Assembly: GCF_034190915.1 (NCBI RefSeq)
Contig: NW_026947514.1
Location: 7,724,201-7,788,200, forward strand
DNA: 64,000 nucleotides
Direction: 5' to 3'
Source of the DNA: Cavia porcellus
Taxonomy: Eukaryota > Chordata > Mammalia > Rodentia > Caviidae
Shown here in pieces: positions 44,850 to 56,515 of this stretch. The notes below the pieces were generated by a model. It worked only from the letters and a program-made list of their open reading frames with translations, was not told where the DNA came from and made no database searches. Within the stretch, counting starts at the first letter, position 1; every line of letters starts with the position of its first letter. The position numbers and the translations under genes were made by a program.

Positions 44850-45018
44850 TCAAAACTGGGTGTAGTGGCACATGGCTGCAATCTCAGCATGCAGAAGGCT
44901 GAGGCAGGGGGGTCACTGTGAGTTTGAGGCCAGGCTGGGCTCGACAGTGAGTTCAAGGCCAGCCTGAACTACAGAGCAAGACCCTGTCTCAAAAAACCTA
45001 AATAAAATAAAATAAAAT
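44850..45018 (+). repeat. B1 SINE
   Basis: ACTGGGTGTAGTGGCACATG through AGACCCTGTCTCAAAAAACC, then an (AAAT)n tail. Confidence 0.85.
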
Positions 45019-45263
45019 GATGTCAGCGTGGCCTTCTGTACCTTCGTCTCCCCCCAGGTTTGTTGCAGGAGCAGCATCCTCCCCGGCACCTGTCCCCAGG
45101 TAAAGTGGCACCCAGGGGAATGTCCCTTGCCATCCCGTGGCTTCCGAGCACAGTCACTGGCTCTGCCTCCCCGCCACCAACACTGCAATCCCCCTCTGAC
45201 ATGCATGGGGCTCGCTGAGGCTCCTGGTTCTCAGCCTCCCCGGGACCCCAGTCCCTGTCCTAC

Positions 45264-45461
45264 CGATGTGTATGGGATGGATTTCGATCTCATCGAAGTA
45301 GTTGTAGACAGTCTCATCCTCAGTGTTCATGTCCCGGTAGTTGCTCAGCGCCCGCAGGAAGTGGTCCTGGGTGTAGTGTGTTCCGACCACCACGCTCTCC
45401 GGGAGGTTTATCACCCGCTCCTTCAGAAACTCATCCGAGGCGTCCAGACCACAAACAAATT
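45264..45461 (-). CDS. AK7: AK7 exon: late kinase core
   Basis: 198 bases with acceptor CTCCCCAG and donor GTAGGA. Encodes [20 protein letters not shown] through [12 protein letters not shown], the segment after the LID-equivalent region, where the LDAS..FLKERV phrase is typical of adenylate kinases. Confidence 0.97.
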
Positions 45462-45599
45462 CTGGGGAGGAGCAGAGCCAGGTCGGGAGAGGAAAGCCGG
45501 TGCTGGTGATGCAATGGGCTGCCGCTAGCCAGCACACCCGGGCACCACTTGGCACCACGCATTACTGCAAACGGCTCTCAAGTTGGCCTTCGGAGCTTG

Positions 45600-45750
45600 G
45601 TGGGGGGGCGGTGGCACACACCTGTGATCTCAGCATTGGGGTTGAGGCAGGAGGATCACCGGGAGTTCAAGGCCAGCCTGGGCTACACATTGAGTGCAAG
45701 GCCAGCTTAGAATAAGTAGTGAGACTTGGCTCAATAAATAATAAATAAAT
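45600..45750 (+). repeat. B1 SINE
   Basis: GGGGCGGTGGCACACACCTG through GTGAGACTTGGCTCAATAAA, with an AAAT tail. Confidence 0.8.
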
Positions 45751-46074
45751 AAATTCCTAACAGTCCAACACTAGAGCTATTCTAACCTCTTCTGCTCTTT
45801 GCTGGCCATTTGATTCTTGTGACTGTCACAGACGCTAGGAAGGGGGCCCTTTAGTCCCTCAATTCTGGTCTAGCACTCAAAGACACCAGTGTGTCCCTGG
45901 AGATCTTGGCTTCATGATGTCAAGATGAAAACTCATTCTGTTAACCTAAGAATTCCAAAACATACGTAATCCTGTATTTGTTTTCCCAGAGTGATGACAG
46001 ATGAAAGATTCTGGTTAATCAAATATTGCAAATAGCATCCCTGGCTTTCCAATTTTCAAAGAAAAAAAATATTT

Positions 46075-46190
46075 TTTGAGGTAGGATCTTGCTATGTATC
46101 GAGACCTGACCTGGAACTCTTAAAGATCCTCCTGCCTCAGCTCCTAGTGTGCTGGGATTACAGGCGTGCAGCACGATGCCCAGGTTCAAA
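46075..46190 (-). repeat. B1 SINE, minus
   Basis: TTTTTTGAGGTAGGATCTTG through GGGATTACAGGCGTGCAGCA. Confidence 0.75.
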
Positions 46191-46194
46191 GAAA

Positions 46195-47100
46195 TTTACT
46201 GATAAATTATACTTTTCCCAGTAAATGCTTTGTATGTAAACAGTACTGAGGCGTGAACCCAGGGCTTTGTTCATCCTGGATGAGTTCTACATCACCAGCC
46301 CTGTTTTTAGTTTTTTAAACTCTTTCTCTTCATGATTCAGAGAGAATTCAGGATTTTGTAGTATCCCAAGATAATTATTCAGAAACCCTACTGTCTTATT
46401 GATCTCTGCTTGGTAAGGCTGTATGTACTAAGGTGGTCGCTGTATTTGGCTATCTGGAGTCATGTGAAAATTGAAGGGCTTTTGTTTACTTTTTGACAGG
46501 GTCTTTCTTTGTAGATCACGCTGGTCTGAAATTTGTGGGGTTCCTCCTGCTTTGGCATTCTGAGTGTTGGGCTTCCAGGTGTGCAGGATTTAGGCTTTAA
46601 TGGCATTTTCCACACTCACTACCTAAGCACAAGTTTCAGCTTCAACCAAGAGAGTAGAGAAGAAAGGAAACCGGATGTAGATAAGGGCCAAGGGCCCTTC
46701 AGGGAGAGGAGGCACCCAGAGCCCAAGCCTGACGTCTGCACTCAGCCGTGGGCCCTTGTGTTGCATTATCAGGTCTATAAAAACTGTCTGTGTCATGCTG
46801 TCTTGGGGTCTTGGGGCCTCACAGACCTGAGGAAAGACTGCCCATGCTCGAGTTGGCCCATGGCTGAACACAGTGGGCAGCATGCCCCGAGGCACGGCCT
46901 CTTGGGCCACACTCGCAGGCCTGAGTTGCCCCAGGGCTGGGCCCGTTCTGTCGCCCCGGTGATCATCCGGACTTTCGTCATGGCCTGCCTCGCTGTCCCA
47001 TGGAGACCCTAGGGAGGGCCATGGCCTAGGTGTACCCTCCCTCCTTCTTCTGCCTCCTGACCACACTGTGCTGTGCCCCTTTTGTCAGAAAATAGAAGAA
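46195..47100. other. AK7 intron segment, no gene seen
   Basis: A degraded ID-like piece at 46,240-46,300 and a B1-like piece near 46,490-46,580. Otherwise unassigned. Confidence 0.5.
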
Positions 47101-47104
47101 ATAA

Positions 47105-47220
47105 GTGCAGGATGTGTTGGCACACACCTGTAATCCCAGCCCCTGGGAGGCTAAGACAACAGGATCACCACAAGTTCAAGGCCAGCCTGAGCAATTCAGT
47201 AAGTCCATGTCTCCAAAAAT
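47105..47220 (+). repeat. B1 SINE, right part diverged
   Basis: GCAGGATGTGTTGGCACACA, GGGAGGCTAAGACAACAGGA. Followed by an A-rich tail and a GAAGAGGAGG repeat (47,265-47,338). Confidence 0.75.
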
Positions 47221-47428
47221 AAAGAGTGTCTGGGTTCAATCCCAGTACTACAGGAAAAAAAAGAAGATGAAGAGGACGAGTAGAAGAGGAGGAGGAGAAG
47301 GAGAGGAAGAAGGAGGAGGAGGAGAAGGAGGATGAAGATATAGCTCAGCAGCACAACGCCTGCCTGGCAAGTGTGAGAGAAGAAAAAGATTTACTGAATA
47401 GCACTACTTTAAAAATCTGAAGCCTTAC

Positions 47429-47497
47429 CAGGTAAAATTAATTTATCAACAGGAAATTCTTTGCCTCTGATTTCATCTTCCTCTTCTTCATCTTCCT
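47429..47497 (-). CDS. AK7: AK7 short acidic exon
   Basis: 69 bases, acceptor TTTTACTAG and donor GTAAGG. Encodes QEDEEEEDEIRGKEFPVDKL and ILP. Phase 1 joins fit both neighbours. Confidence 0.95.
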
Positions 47498-48210
47498 CTA
47501 GTAAAACAAAATATAAATAGTTGTATTTATTAACGTACTTGTCATAGCAAAAGTTTAAATACTGTATCTTCACTAGCAATCACTAAAGAAAACTGGCAAT
47601 AAATAAAACACATAGTTCAGGAATAGTCTCGTAACCTCCACGTCCACTGATACATGAAAAGATAAAGAAAATGTAAATCTTCTTTAGAATAAAATGAGAA
47701 TCTGTAATCCCAGTGCTCTGGGAGGCTGAGGCAGGAGAATCTAAAGTCACAACTTAGCGGACTGGCAAGGCCCTATCTCAGAATAAAAAAACAGGAAAGG
47801 GCTGGGATGTAGCTCAGTATGAAGAGCCTGCTGTCAATCCCCAGCCCCACAGGAAGCAAGTAATACAAAAGCAGTATGCCCACACACGGGATGGCAGAGT
47901 ATTCAGCCTTACCAAGGGGGTTCTGCCACCCTGGACAGTGAGGATGAACCTTGAGAACGACCTGTTATGAAATAAGCCAGTCATAGAACACGCACAGCAT
48001 GATTCCACTGGGAGCAGGCATCTCACACAGTCAGGTTCATAGAAGGGAAGAGAGTTGGTGATTTCCTGGGCGCTGGGGGACACGGCAAAGGACAGTTATG
48101 TATCAGTGGGCATGTACCTTTCGTCCAGCAAGAGGAACACACGTAAGAGAGCTGAGCAACAGAGTACACTGAGACAACAATAATGTGATGTGTACTTAAA
48201 ATTGTAAGAG

Positions 48211-48365
48211 GCTGAGCCACGCATGGTGGTGTACACTTATAATCTCAATTTTTGGAACGCTGAGGCAGAAGGATTGCCAGGAGTTTTAGGCCAGCCTAGG
48301 CTACAGAGTAAGTTCAAGATCAGCCTGAACTACATAGTGAGACTCTTGTCTTCACAAACAAACAA
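48211..48365 (+). repeat. B1 SINE
   Basis: GAGCCACGCATGGTGGTGTA through GAGACTCTTGTCTTCACAAA. Confidence 0.82.
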
Positions 48366-48422
48366 AGTTTAAGAGGGTAAATCTCATGATGTGTTCATGA
48401 TATAACAAAATAAAATTAAACA

Positions 48423-48578
48423 GAGCCAAGCATGGTGGTGTACATTTGTAATCCCAGCACTTGGGAGGCTGAGGCAGGAGGATCGCTGCAAGTTTAAAGC
48501 TACCCTGGGCTACAAAGTGAGCTGAAGGCCAGCCTGAACTGCACAGTGAGATCCTGTGTCAAGAAGACCAAAAAATAA
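48423..48578 (+). repeat. B1 SINE, full length
   Basis: GAGCCAAGCATGGTGGTGTA through GAGATCCTGTGTCAAGAAGA; second B1 of a head-to-tail pair. Confidence 0.88.
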
Positions 48579-48731
48579 GTAAAATAAAGTAAAAATTTAA
48601 GTCTATGGCCCAATAAATATGAGTGAAGATGCAAAAGTTATCTACAATATTTCATTTATTTAATTGAACAACTATCTCTCTGGATAATAAAACTAACTTA
48701 CAATCAAAACACAACCAATATTCACACTTAC

Positions 48732-48860
48732 GATTGAACAGGTCTTTTGCTTGGTCATAGGTCTTTGGGAACCCATCCAAGATGTAACCTTGATTCCTAC
48801 AAGGCATGGATTTTAGCTTTTCTTTCACAAATCGAATTATATATTGATCCTCTAGCTCGC
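48732..48860 (-). CDS. AK7: AK7 exon: AMP-binding / GFPKT motif
   Basis: 129 bases with acceptor TTCCCTCAG and donor GTAAGTG. Encodes [40 protein letters not shown] and [13 protein letters not shown] is the conserved nucleoside monophosphate-binding motif of adenylate kinases (GFPRT in most family members). Confidence 0.97.
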
Positions 48861-48899
48861 CTGAGGGAAAGATAAAAGACGTCGCTCAGAAACACTGTA

Positions 48900-50460
48900 C
48901 ACATAGGGGTTAGGTACTAAGCATCGCAAAAACTGTAACAGCCGAAGGTTCTGCAAGCCCTTTATTTTGCACGATATTTCCGTGTTTTGAACGTGACATG
49001 AGTTCTAGCTGTGTTAGAGGAGAATCCAAGGGGCCGAGCTTCCGTCTGAGTGACCAGACGCTCGGTGAGGACAGCTGCGGGGTGAGGATAGCTGCGGGGT
49101 GAGGCTCGGGGAGCAAGGAGGGTAAGGTGGTACCACTGAGCGCCCGTGGGCAAAACGGCTGTTGTGAGAGTCGAAATAGGGAGGCAAGAGATGAGGGCGT
49201 GGCCGGCCGGCCAGTGGGCGTGTCTGTCAATCATCGCTCCAGGACATTGGCTGGCAAGCCCTGTCCCCAGAACCAATCAGAATGCCATCTTCGGTTCTTC
49301 CGGTGTGAAATCAAGCGGGTTTGTGATAGGACCGACGGCCCAGCTCTGCAGTCAGTCCGAAAGGAAGGAGCACGAGGTGGCCACTATTAACTTCGTGACC
49401 ACTGTGACCTCTTTACTTGTCCAGTTCTTTGTTCAGGACAGGAACCTGGGATCTCTAGGAGGGGCCCAGGGCATAATCAGAAATCAAAGGAGGTCCCCTG
49501 TCACACATCTCTTGGTTTACTTCAGGCACCAAGATGACCTCTTGGCTGGAGGCCCCTGTGCCCAGGGAGCTGGCCCTCTCCGCGGGGTGCTTGGTAACCA
49601 CGATGACAGGTGACAGGCGGGCACACGCAGGGGCACGCCCACAGCACTTTCTCTGGAAGACTGTCCCCCCCTCCCTCCCAGGTAACCCAGGACCTTGGGC
49701 CCAGGTTGAGTTGTGTGGTAGGCGATTGCTTCTGCTCTATTTTTTAAAAAATAAATTCTCTCTGAGCACTTGGTGCCATGGGATGCGTGTGGCTGAGAAG
49801 ACGTTTCTATAGTGAAGTGATGCACCCATCTGTTATTGCAGACACGTTTTTGGAGACAGGAGCAGCTAAGATCTGCTTCACCCAAAGCCCCCTCTGATAC
49901 AGTTTTTGTTGTTGGGACAAAATACACACGTTTATGAATTCCTGCGGGGCAAATCACAGCAGAGGTGTCAGGCAGGAAGCAACAGCTTTCCAAACAGCAG
50001 CCGAATTGTTGAGGCTTAAATCCCTTTCTAGGTGGCTCTGAAGAATGGAGCCTTGAACCGGGACACGGGGAGCCAGGAGCCGGAGAGCATCACGAGTGCC
50101 TGACAGGTGACAGGCTGAGGGGAAGATGCAACCGCGCTCTGTGACCCGTAAAGCACCCTGGGGTGGGGTCAGCTGGGAAGCCTCTGCGCTCTTCACCCAA
50201 ACTCTGGCTGCCCCTGAAAGTTGGTGGTCTACATCCTGCCGACTCCTGTGCAAAACGAGGTATTCGCCTGGTGACTGACCATAGTGCAGTCGTGTTCACT
50301 GAGCCTGGCCGCCCAGGACGGCCGCAGACTCCCCTCCCCGACCTGCCGTTTCCTACCTGTGAGCTGCATCTCCTGTCTGCACCCTGATCCTGTCTTCTCA
50401 ACTGCTGTAATCACCCTTTTATTCTCTAATCTTGTGCCTCTGACCTCTTTTGAAAATACC
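48900..50460. other. AK7 intron segment with an LTR-like piece
   Basis: 49,170-49,440 resembles 13,320-13,540 (see findings) and carries CCAAT-type boxes. The rest (49.44-50.46 kb) is unassigned and shows open frames on both strands without motifs. Confidence 0.45.
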
Positions 50461-50462
50461 TT

Positions 50463-50545
50463 CCACAGGTCAGGGGTATACCTCAGCAGGATAAGCACCT
50501 GCGTGGCAAGTGCAAGGTCCTGATTCCTGGTACCAAAAGAAAAAA
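50463..50545 (+). repeat. ID-type SINE
   Basis: GGGGTATACCTCAGCAGGAT and GGTCCTGATTCCTGGTACCA. Confidence 0.78.
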
Positions 50546-50559
50546 GAAAATGTCCTCCA

Positions 50560-51345
50560 CGTGGCAGTGTATCAGGTTGCGTTTTTCTTTCCCTGTCTGA
50601 CTTATTCACTGAGCTTAAAATATTCTCCTGGTCCATCCATGCTAGGAAAATGGTTGGGACTGTCTCCTTTTAAACGATTGAATAGCGTTCCATTGTTTGT
50701 GGGGCTTTTTCTTCTTCTTTTCTTTCTTCTCCTCCTTTTTTTAAATTTTTGAGGCAGAATCTCGATCTGTAGTTCGGGCAGGCCCTGAAATCACATCATA
50801 GCCCAGGTCGGGCTCCAACATGCTACTCAGCTGTTGGAGTGCTGGGATGACAGGTATGCACAGCCACGGCTGGATAATATTCCGGTGTGAGTGTGTGAGT
50901 GTGCACGTGCATGTGTGTAGGTACAGCTCAGATTTTCTTTACCCTTTCCCCCACAGATAAACATGGAGGTCACCTCCCTGTCTTGGCCGCTGTGAATACA
51001 GATGGATCTCTGCGGAATGTAAATAACTGTACGAGCAGATGATTCTTCTCCTCTTGTTATATATACATCCAGGAGGGAAATTCCTGGGCCTCATGGTACT
51101 TCTGGTTTAAAGTTATTATTTTTCTTCCTTCCCTTCTTCCTCCGCCCTTCCCCCTTTCCTTTGTGAGGGGGTCTCAGCTGTTGCTAGGCTGCTCTTTAAC
51201 TGGAGATCCTCCCACCTCAGCCTCCTCTGTAGCCGAGATCACAGTCATCTGCCACCCACCCTGGCTATTTTTAATTCTTTTAGGAACCTCCGCACTGTTT
51301 TCCATAAAGGCTGGACTCTCTCTACTTAAAAAAAAAAAAAAGAAA
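50560..51345 (-). mobile_element. L1 fragment, minus, interrupted by SINEs
   Basis: ATTGAATAGCGTTCCATTGT, CCGCTGTGAATACAGATGGA, TACATCCAGGAGGGAAATTC and AGGAACCTCCGCACTGTTTT are antisense L1 3'-end phrases in the right order. Reversed B1-like copies lie at 50,745-50,880 and about 51,160-51,270. Confidence 0.7.
50745..50880 (-). repeat. B1 SINE, minus, nested in L1
   Basis: TTTTTGAGGCAGAATCTCGA through GAGTGCTGGGATGACAGGTA. Confidence 0.75.
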
Positions 51346-51418
51346 AAAGAAAAGAATGAATGGGCACAGTCCTACTGAAAGCCTTTAAAATATATTTTTT
51401 TAAAAAATTTGACCGAAG

Positions 51419-51536
51419 GGGGCTGAGGATTTAGCTCAGCGGCATAAGCACTTGCCTTGCAAGCAGGTGGTCGTGAGTTCAGTCCCCGGTACTGGTAAAA
51501 ATGAAAAAGACCAAAAAAAAAAAAAAAAAAAAAAAA
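51419..51536 (+). repeat. ID-type SINE
   Basis: GGCTGAGGATTTAGCTCAGC, GTGAGTTCAGTCCCCGGTAC, then a long A tail. Confidence 0.92.
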
Positions 51537-51545
51537 TTGACAGCT

Positions 51546-51632
51546 GGCTGGGGATTTAGCTCAACGGCATAAGCATCTGCCTGGCAAGCACAAGGTCGTG
51601 AGTTCGATTCCCAGTACCAGAAAAAAAAAATA
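51546..51632 (+). repeat. ID-type SINE, tandem with previous
   Basis: GGCTGGGGATTTAGCTCAAC, GTGAGTTCGATTCCCAGTAC; inserted just past the A tail of the copy at 51,419. Confidence 0.92.
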
Positions 51633-51634
51633 GC

Positions 51635-51775
51635 CGCCCATGGTGGTGTACATATGTAATCTCAGTGCTGGGGAGCTGAGACAGGAGGATTGGCCCAAGT
51701 TTGAGGCCAGCCTGGGGTACATACTGAGTTCAAGACCAGCCAGAGCAAGACACTGTTTCAAAAAACAAAAATAAA
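51635..51775 (+). repeat. B1 SINE
   Basis: GCCGCCCATGGTGGTGTACA through ACACTGTTTCAAAAAACAAA, the third SINE of a three-copy cluster. Confidence 0.8.
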
Positions 51776-51999
51776 CAAAATAAAAATTTTAGGTCTATCT
51801 TTCAAATACCAGTAATATTTAAAATGTTAATATTAACTCACATTCATAAGTTCTTTTTCAACAGGGTTTGAAAATAAGTAGCTACAAGCCAAGGTTTTAC
51901 AACCATCAGTCACAGCATGGATAGTATGACACTGGCTCATTCACCGACTCTTTTTCCTTTTATACTTTCGAGCTCACAGATAAACTGACAGACTAGCTC

Positions 52000-52125
52000 A
52001 GGCTGGCTATGGTGGCTCACACCTGTAATCTCAGCAATCAGGAGGCTGAGGCAGGAGGATTGCAAGCCACAGCCCCGCTTGGGCAATTTTGTGAGACCTT
52101 GTTTTAAGAAGAAAAAAAAAAGATG
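52000..52125 (+). repeat. B1 SINE, short
   Basis: GGCTGGCTATGGTGGCTCAC through GAGACCTTGTTTTAAGAAGA, lacking the internal duplication. Confidence 0.75.
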
Positions 52126-52529
52126 GGGGAGGGAGATCTCAGTGCAGAGACCCTGGATTCACCCCTAGTATCTTAAGAGAGAGAGAGAGGCAGACTGGCA
52201 GGCAGACTCGTCCAGCCCACAGCCAGGCCATGTGATTCCTCAGTGCTTTGGGAAGATACAGGATGAGTGCTGAGAACCCAGATCAAAGCCTCTGGGCCAA
52301 AGGCTGCACTGTCGGGACCTGGGCGCCGCACGTGGCCTTCATCGCAGCCGCCTGGACACAGACACAGCCCTGTGAGCACCGCCGCGCCTGCTCCGTGCCC
52401 TGCACTTGGCCCCGTGGCGGGAGCAAAGGTCTTGTTTTGCTCTAACCTAATCAAAGTCCAAGTTCTATGCTAGGTAAACGTAAGTGGGAAGAGTTTTTGA
52501 CAAACTTAGGAAAAGCATATCTTCTTAAA

Positions 52530-52665
52530 GGGAGCCGGTGCGGTGGCACACGTCTGTAATCCCGGCACTCGGAGGCTGAGGCAGGAGGGCTGCTGTGAGT
52601 TTGAGACTATGTAGTGAGAGCTGAACTCCACAGTGAGACTCTGTCTCATAAAAATCAAAACCAAA
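52530..52665 (+). repeat. B1 SINE
   Basis: GAGCCGGTGCGGTGGCACAC through GAGACTCTGTCTCATAAAAA. Confidence 0.85.
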
Positions 52666-53239
52666 CAAACAAGTAAATAAAGTTCAGTGGGACTGGATGA
52701 ACTACCCACAGGAAGCAGGAGGTGGTGTCGGGAGGCCTTGGCTTGTTACTTTGAAACCTCTCCTCCCCCAAGACGCCTCAGACTCCCCCCCACATCCTGC
52801 CTCTTGCCTATGGCTTCTCCCGTGCCCAGGGAAGGACAAGGCCTCCTGCCAAGGCCTACAGGAGCATGGCGACTGAGGGCGGCGACAGCACTTCTGGGCT
52901 CCGCACCGCGCTCTGGTGGACTCTGCGTGGGCGCTGCCAGGGCATGCAGTGCTTCCCGTGGTCACACTGACACTTCGGGCCAACCCGGGTCCTGGGAAAC
53001 CCCGTGTAGGAGTGTCTGTCGCACACGCCCTCCACGTGGATCTGGGTGTCAGCCCTTGTCCCCAGTGCCCTGTGACCCTGCTCCTTCACTGCTACAAACC
53101 CTGCCCCCGCCCGCAGTGGCCTCACCTGGGTCCTCCCTTCTAACCTCCCCATCATTGAACGGCTCTTGTTGAAGCTTTTCCTTCCCCCAAAAGCAAGGGC
53201 CAGGACTGGGTCAGATCCTCGAGAATCAGAATATTTTTG

Positions 53240-53392
53240 CTTGTTTTCTTGAGATAGGGTCCCACTACGTAGTTCGGGCCGGCCTCGAACTCACTGTGTA
53301 GCCCAGGCTGGTCTTGAACTCGAGGCAACCTTCCTGCCTCAGCCTCCTGAGCGCTGAGATTACAGGTGTGCGCCCACTCCTGGCCCTCTTTC
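53240..53392 (-). repeat. B1 SINE, minus
   Basis: TTTCTTGAGATAGGGTCCCA through GCGCTGAGATTACAGGTGTG. Confidence 0.85.
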
Positions 53393-53554
53393 TTCACATT
53401 TAAAAGCTTCCTTCCTATCCCACCCCAGGCTATCACCGAAGTGTTAACAAGAATGTGGGGTGCAGGTGAGCACCCCGTGAGCCTAGCGCTGGGGTCCAGA
53501 GTGAGACCTCATCCCCTTCCCTCCCCCTCCGCTCTCCGTGCTGCCCCCTGGTAC

Positions 53555-53681
53555 CCGCGTTCTGCTCCATGCTGTCCTTGATGCCATCCAGCAGCTCCTG
53601 GGCGTCCTCCATGTTCTCCTCCTCCTCTTCCTCCTCGTCACCTTCTTCCTCCACTCTGCCCTTCGGGGCCACAATCGCCTC
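53555..53681 (-). CDS. AK7: AK7 exon: acidic insert
   Basis: 127 bases, acceptor GGTCTGCAG and donor GTACCA. Encodes [20 protein letters not shown] continuing to [20 protein letters not shown]. The glutamate run comes from GAG/GAA repeats and is an AK7-specific insertion within the kinase domain. Confidence 0.96.
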
Positions 53682-53821
53682 CTGCAGACCACAGGGTTGG
53701 GATTGGAGCGCCCCCTGTAGGGCATCTGCTGCTCGCCTGGCATGGGAAGAAGCCTGGCGAGTCTCCCAGGCCCGGAAGGGAGGGAGGGACCGGAGGGACC
53801 GTCATCGTGCAGAAGTTTGTG

Positions 53822-53942
53822 GGACCGGTGTGGCAGCACACTCCTGTAATCCCAGCACTTGGGAGGCTGAAGCAGGAGGATCCAAGTTCAGCCCAGCCCA
53901 GCCCAGGAACGTTAGTACGACTGGGTCTCAAAGTGAAAAAGC
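53822..53942 (+). repeat. B1 SINE, short
   Basis: GACCGGTGTGGCAGCACACT through GACTGGGTCTCAAAGTGAAA. Confidence 0.75.
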
Positions 53943-54299
53943 ACTGGGGATGTAGTTCTGTCCAAGGGCTCTGGACTCAGGCCCGGCACCGTTTGCAGGC
54001 TGTGTGTTTCTCACTCTGCTCTTAGGGTAACATGTTTCTGAGCTAATACCCAAGCTGCAGAGGAATGGACCCTTCACTGAGGATCGAGGTTGTCCCTTTC
54101 TCACAGGAAATATAGTATATAGAAATGGACATTTGTAGGCTGAGGGTATAGCTCAGTGCTATGAGGACATGAGCTCAATACCCAGCACCCCCTAAATTCG
54201 TACTCGGTTATGGACATATACCCCGGGATCAACCATTTCCAGCAAAATGATGAAAGTCAATATGCTGATAATACCCTGAGAAATACACCACGAGAATAC

Positions 54300-54440
54300 A
54301 ATCATTGCTCTGTAGTCCCAGCACTCAGGAGGCTGAGACAAGATGATCTCCATGACTTCGAGGCCAGCCTGGGCTACACAATGAGTTCAAAGCCAGTTGA
54401 ACTGTGTGGTGAGACCCTTTCTCAAAACACACAAACAGGA
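54300..54440 (+). repeat. B1 SINE, 5' truncated
   Basis: GTAGTCCCAGCACTCAGGAG through GAGACCCTTTCTCAAAACAC. Confidence 0.8.
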
Positions 54441-54703
54441 ATAAAAACATTTAACAGCGCTTCCCTCCGCAGAGAGAAGACAGGATACCATTTGAGGAAG
54501 AGCTGCAGGTCAACCGCATGCCCAGGGCAGGGCACGAAAAATAGTTCTGTCTGGCAGAGGAAAGCCCGTGGGACTCGCAACTGGAGGCGGACGGCAGGAT
54601 CCAGTGAAAATCGCAAATTTCTTGCACACGAGATTAGTTGCTTGCTTACTACAAGACTAAGAAAAGCAATTTTCTAAGATAAAGATTCCGGTTCAAGGTT
54701 TAC

Positions 54704-54832
54704 CAGCTTTGCGATGGCCTCGGCAATGACATCCTTCATTTTGATGTGGTGCAGCTTGTAGTACTTGGCCAGCTCCTCCGCGATGCTGGACTTCCCCACC
54801 GCAGGGGGCCCCAGAATGCAGATCTTGATGGG
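54704..54832 (-). CDS. AK7: AK7 exon: P-loop
   Basis: 129 bases, acceptor CCTCGCAG and donor GTAAAC, 43 codons in phase 0. [20 protein letters not shown] holds the Walker A P-loop [28 protein letters not shown] follows as the first AMP-binding helix. Confidence 0.97.
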
Positions 54833-54899
54833 CTGCGAGGGGAGCGGAAGGGGCCTGTGAGCTCTGGGCAGTGAGTGAGCAGCTAGAGGGGTTTATTTC

Positions 54900-55900
54900 G
54901 GGGATGCTACCTCTCTGTGTCTGTCTCCCCTTGTTTTCTAAGAGACAAGGTCTGGTACATAGCCCAGGTCGGCCTCCACCTTGAGGTAATCCTCCTGCCT
55001 CGGCCTGCTGAATGCCGATTTAATTGTTTTTATCACTTTTTTTAGGGGCTGGGGATTTAGTTCAGCAGCATAAGCTCCTGTTAAAAAGCACATTAAAAAA
55101 CAGCACTACTCCTGCTGAACATGTGCTTGCTTGAATGCTAAATAAAATTTGTGGCGTTCATAACTAGTAATATACTTGAGGAGCTGCAGTGCGAGGCTTG
55201 CGAGTTTGAGGCCAGCCTGGGGAGATGGCCTGCGTCAGGGTCAGGTAGAAAGGGCTGGGGACGCAGCGCATCACCAGAGCCCAAATGACAAAAGAAAAAA
55301 TAAAAGATTTCCATCCTGCTTGGAAAGATTTCATAATCTCGCCCCCGAGGTTGGCTAGCATCGTTCCTATCGCTGCCAAACAGGCAGGGAAACTGAGGCC
55401 GTGGACCAAGGAGGTGGGACCGGCTGGGGACGGCGGCGAGGCCCTGGCCTTTTAGGGAGCCGCCCGCTTTCTGTCCCCAGCCACACAGGTGACCACGACA
55501 CGGATCTGCAGCTCCGAAACTTCTTCCCGCCTGTTCCGCTTTCCCCAAGTCCCAGGCCACCTCCGAGGCCGGGGCAGGTGCTGCTGCTCTTGTGTCTGGT
55601 TTCAGGGGGAGGCCAGGACACTCTGCAGTTAGGTGACCCGTTCCCGCTGCGCCTGCATCTCTGCATCCCCGACCTGCGGGGAGCCTCTTTGGAAGCTGCT
55701 TCACCTCTCTGAGCGCCAGTTCCCTCATCCGTAAAGTGGGGTAAGAGCGTCGCCCTTAAAACCTGATCATACGAAGAATTCCACCATTCCTACCTTCCGC
55801 CATGAGGGAAGGACAATATGTGAGGCAATCCGCGCATTAATTCACTTCATTTAACCAGGTCAGGACGTGTAGGTATTTCAAAAAGAGATTGGTGAACAGA
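54900..55900. other. AK7 intron segment with MIR
   Basis: Degraded SINE pieces to about 55,290, then unassigned G+C-rich sequence. A MIR core lies at 55,690-55,760. No gene recognised. Confidence 0.5.
55690..55770 (+). repeat. MIR fragment
   Basis: GCTTCACCTCTCTGAGCGCC and CCCTCATCCGTAAAGTGGGG match the MIR core. Confidence 0.75.
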
Positions 55901-56020
55901 GGGCCTGGTGGTAAACGTGTGATCTCAGCACTCTGGGAGGCTGAGGCAGGAGGATGGCCTGTCCCGGGCACCTTAAGGGAGACCCTGTCTTAAAACAAAC
56001 CAAAAATAAGAAATAAAAAC
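55898..56020 (+). repeat. B1 SINE, diverged
   Basis: GGGCCTGGTGGTAAACGTGT through GAGACCCTGTCTTAAAACAA. Confidence 0.75.
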
Positions 56021-56374
56021 GGGCTGGGGTGCAGCTCAGGGTCAAGCAAGGCCCTGGGTTCAATCTCCAATGCTTCAAAAACCATCCTGGCTTTGTACAT
56101 GATCATTGGGTACAACTTTTATTCCTTCAATAACTTTTTAAAAAGATACTTGCCTTGAAAGGTTGTATTGGTTAAAACGGGCAGTAAAATCCCCTGGCCA
56201 GTAGAGAGATCAGAGCAGATCCGGGGGATCTGACCTCCCCTCATGTCTCCCCACAGGTAGGGAGGCACCTGGGTAATTTTGCGTATGTGGGTAATGCTGT
56301 GACAGTGCCAATCCATCCTGAGGTTACTGCCCTGTTTGATTTGCACAGCAGTGATTACCAATGCTAACTTTTTT

Positions 56375-56515
56375 TCTCTGAGACAGGGTCTTGCTACGTG
56401 GTTCAGGCTGGCCTTGAGCTCACTGCACAGCCCAGGCTGTCCTCAGACTTGAGGTCCTGCCTCAGCCTCCCGAGTGCTGAGATTACAGGTGTGTACCGCT
56501 GCACGTGGCTTATTT
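56375..56515 (-). repeat. B1 SINE, minus
   Basis: TTTTTTCTCTGAGACAGGGT through GAGATTACAGGTGTGTACCG. Confidence 0.85.

Noticed and set aside
52687..53172. A 161-codon frame in an AK7 intron.
   Set aside because: Low-complexity composition, overlapped by minus-strand frames of similar length, and no motif.
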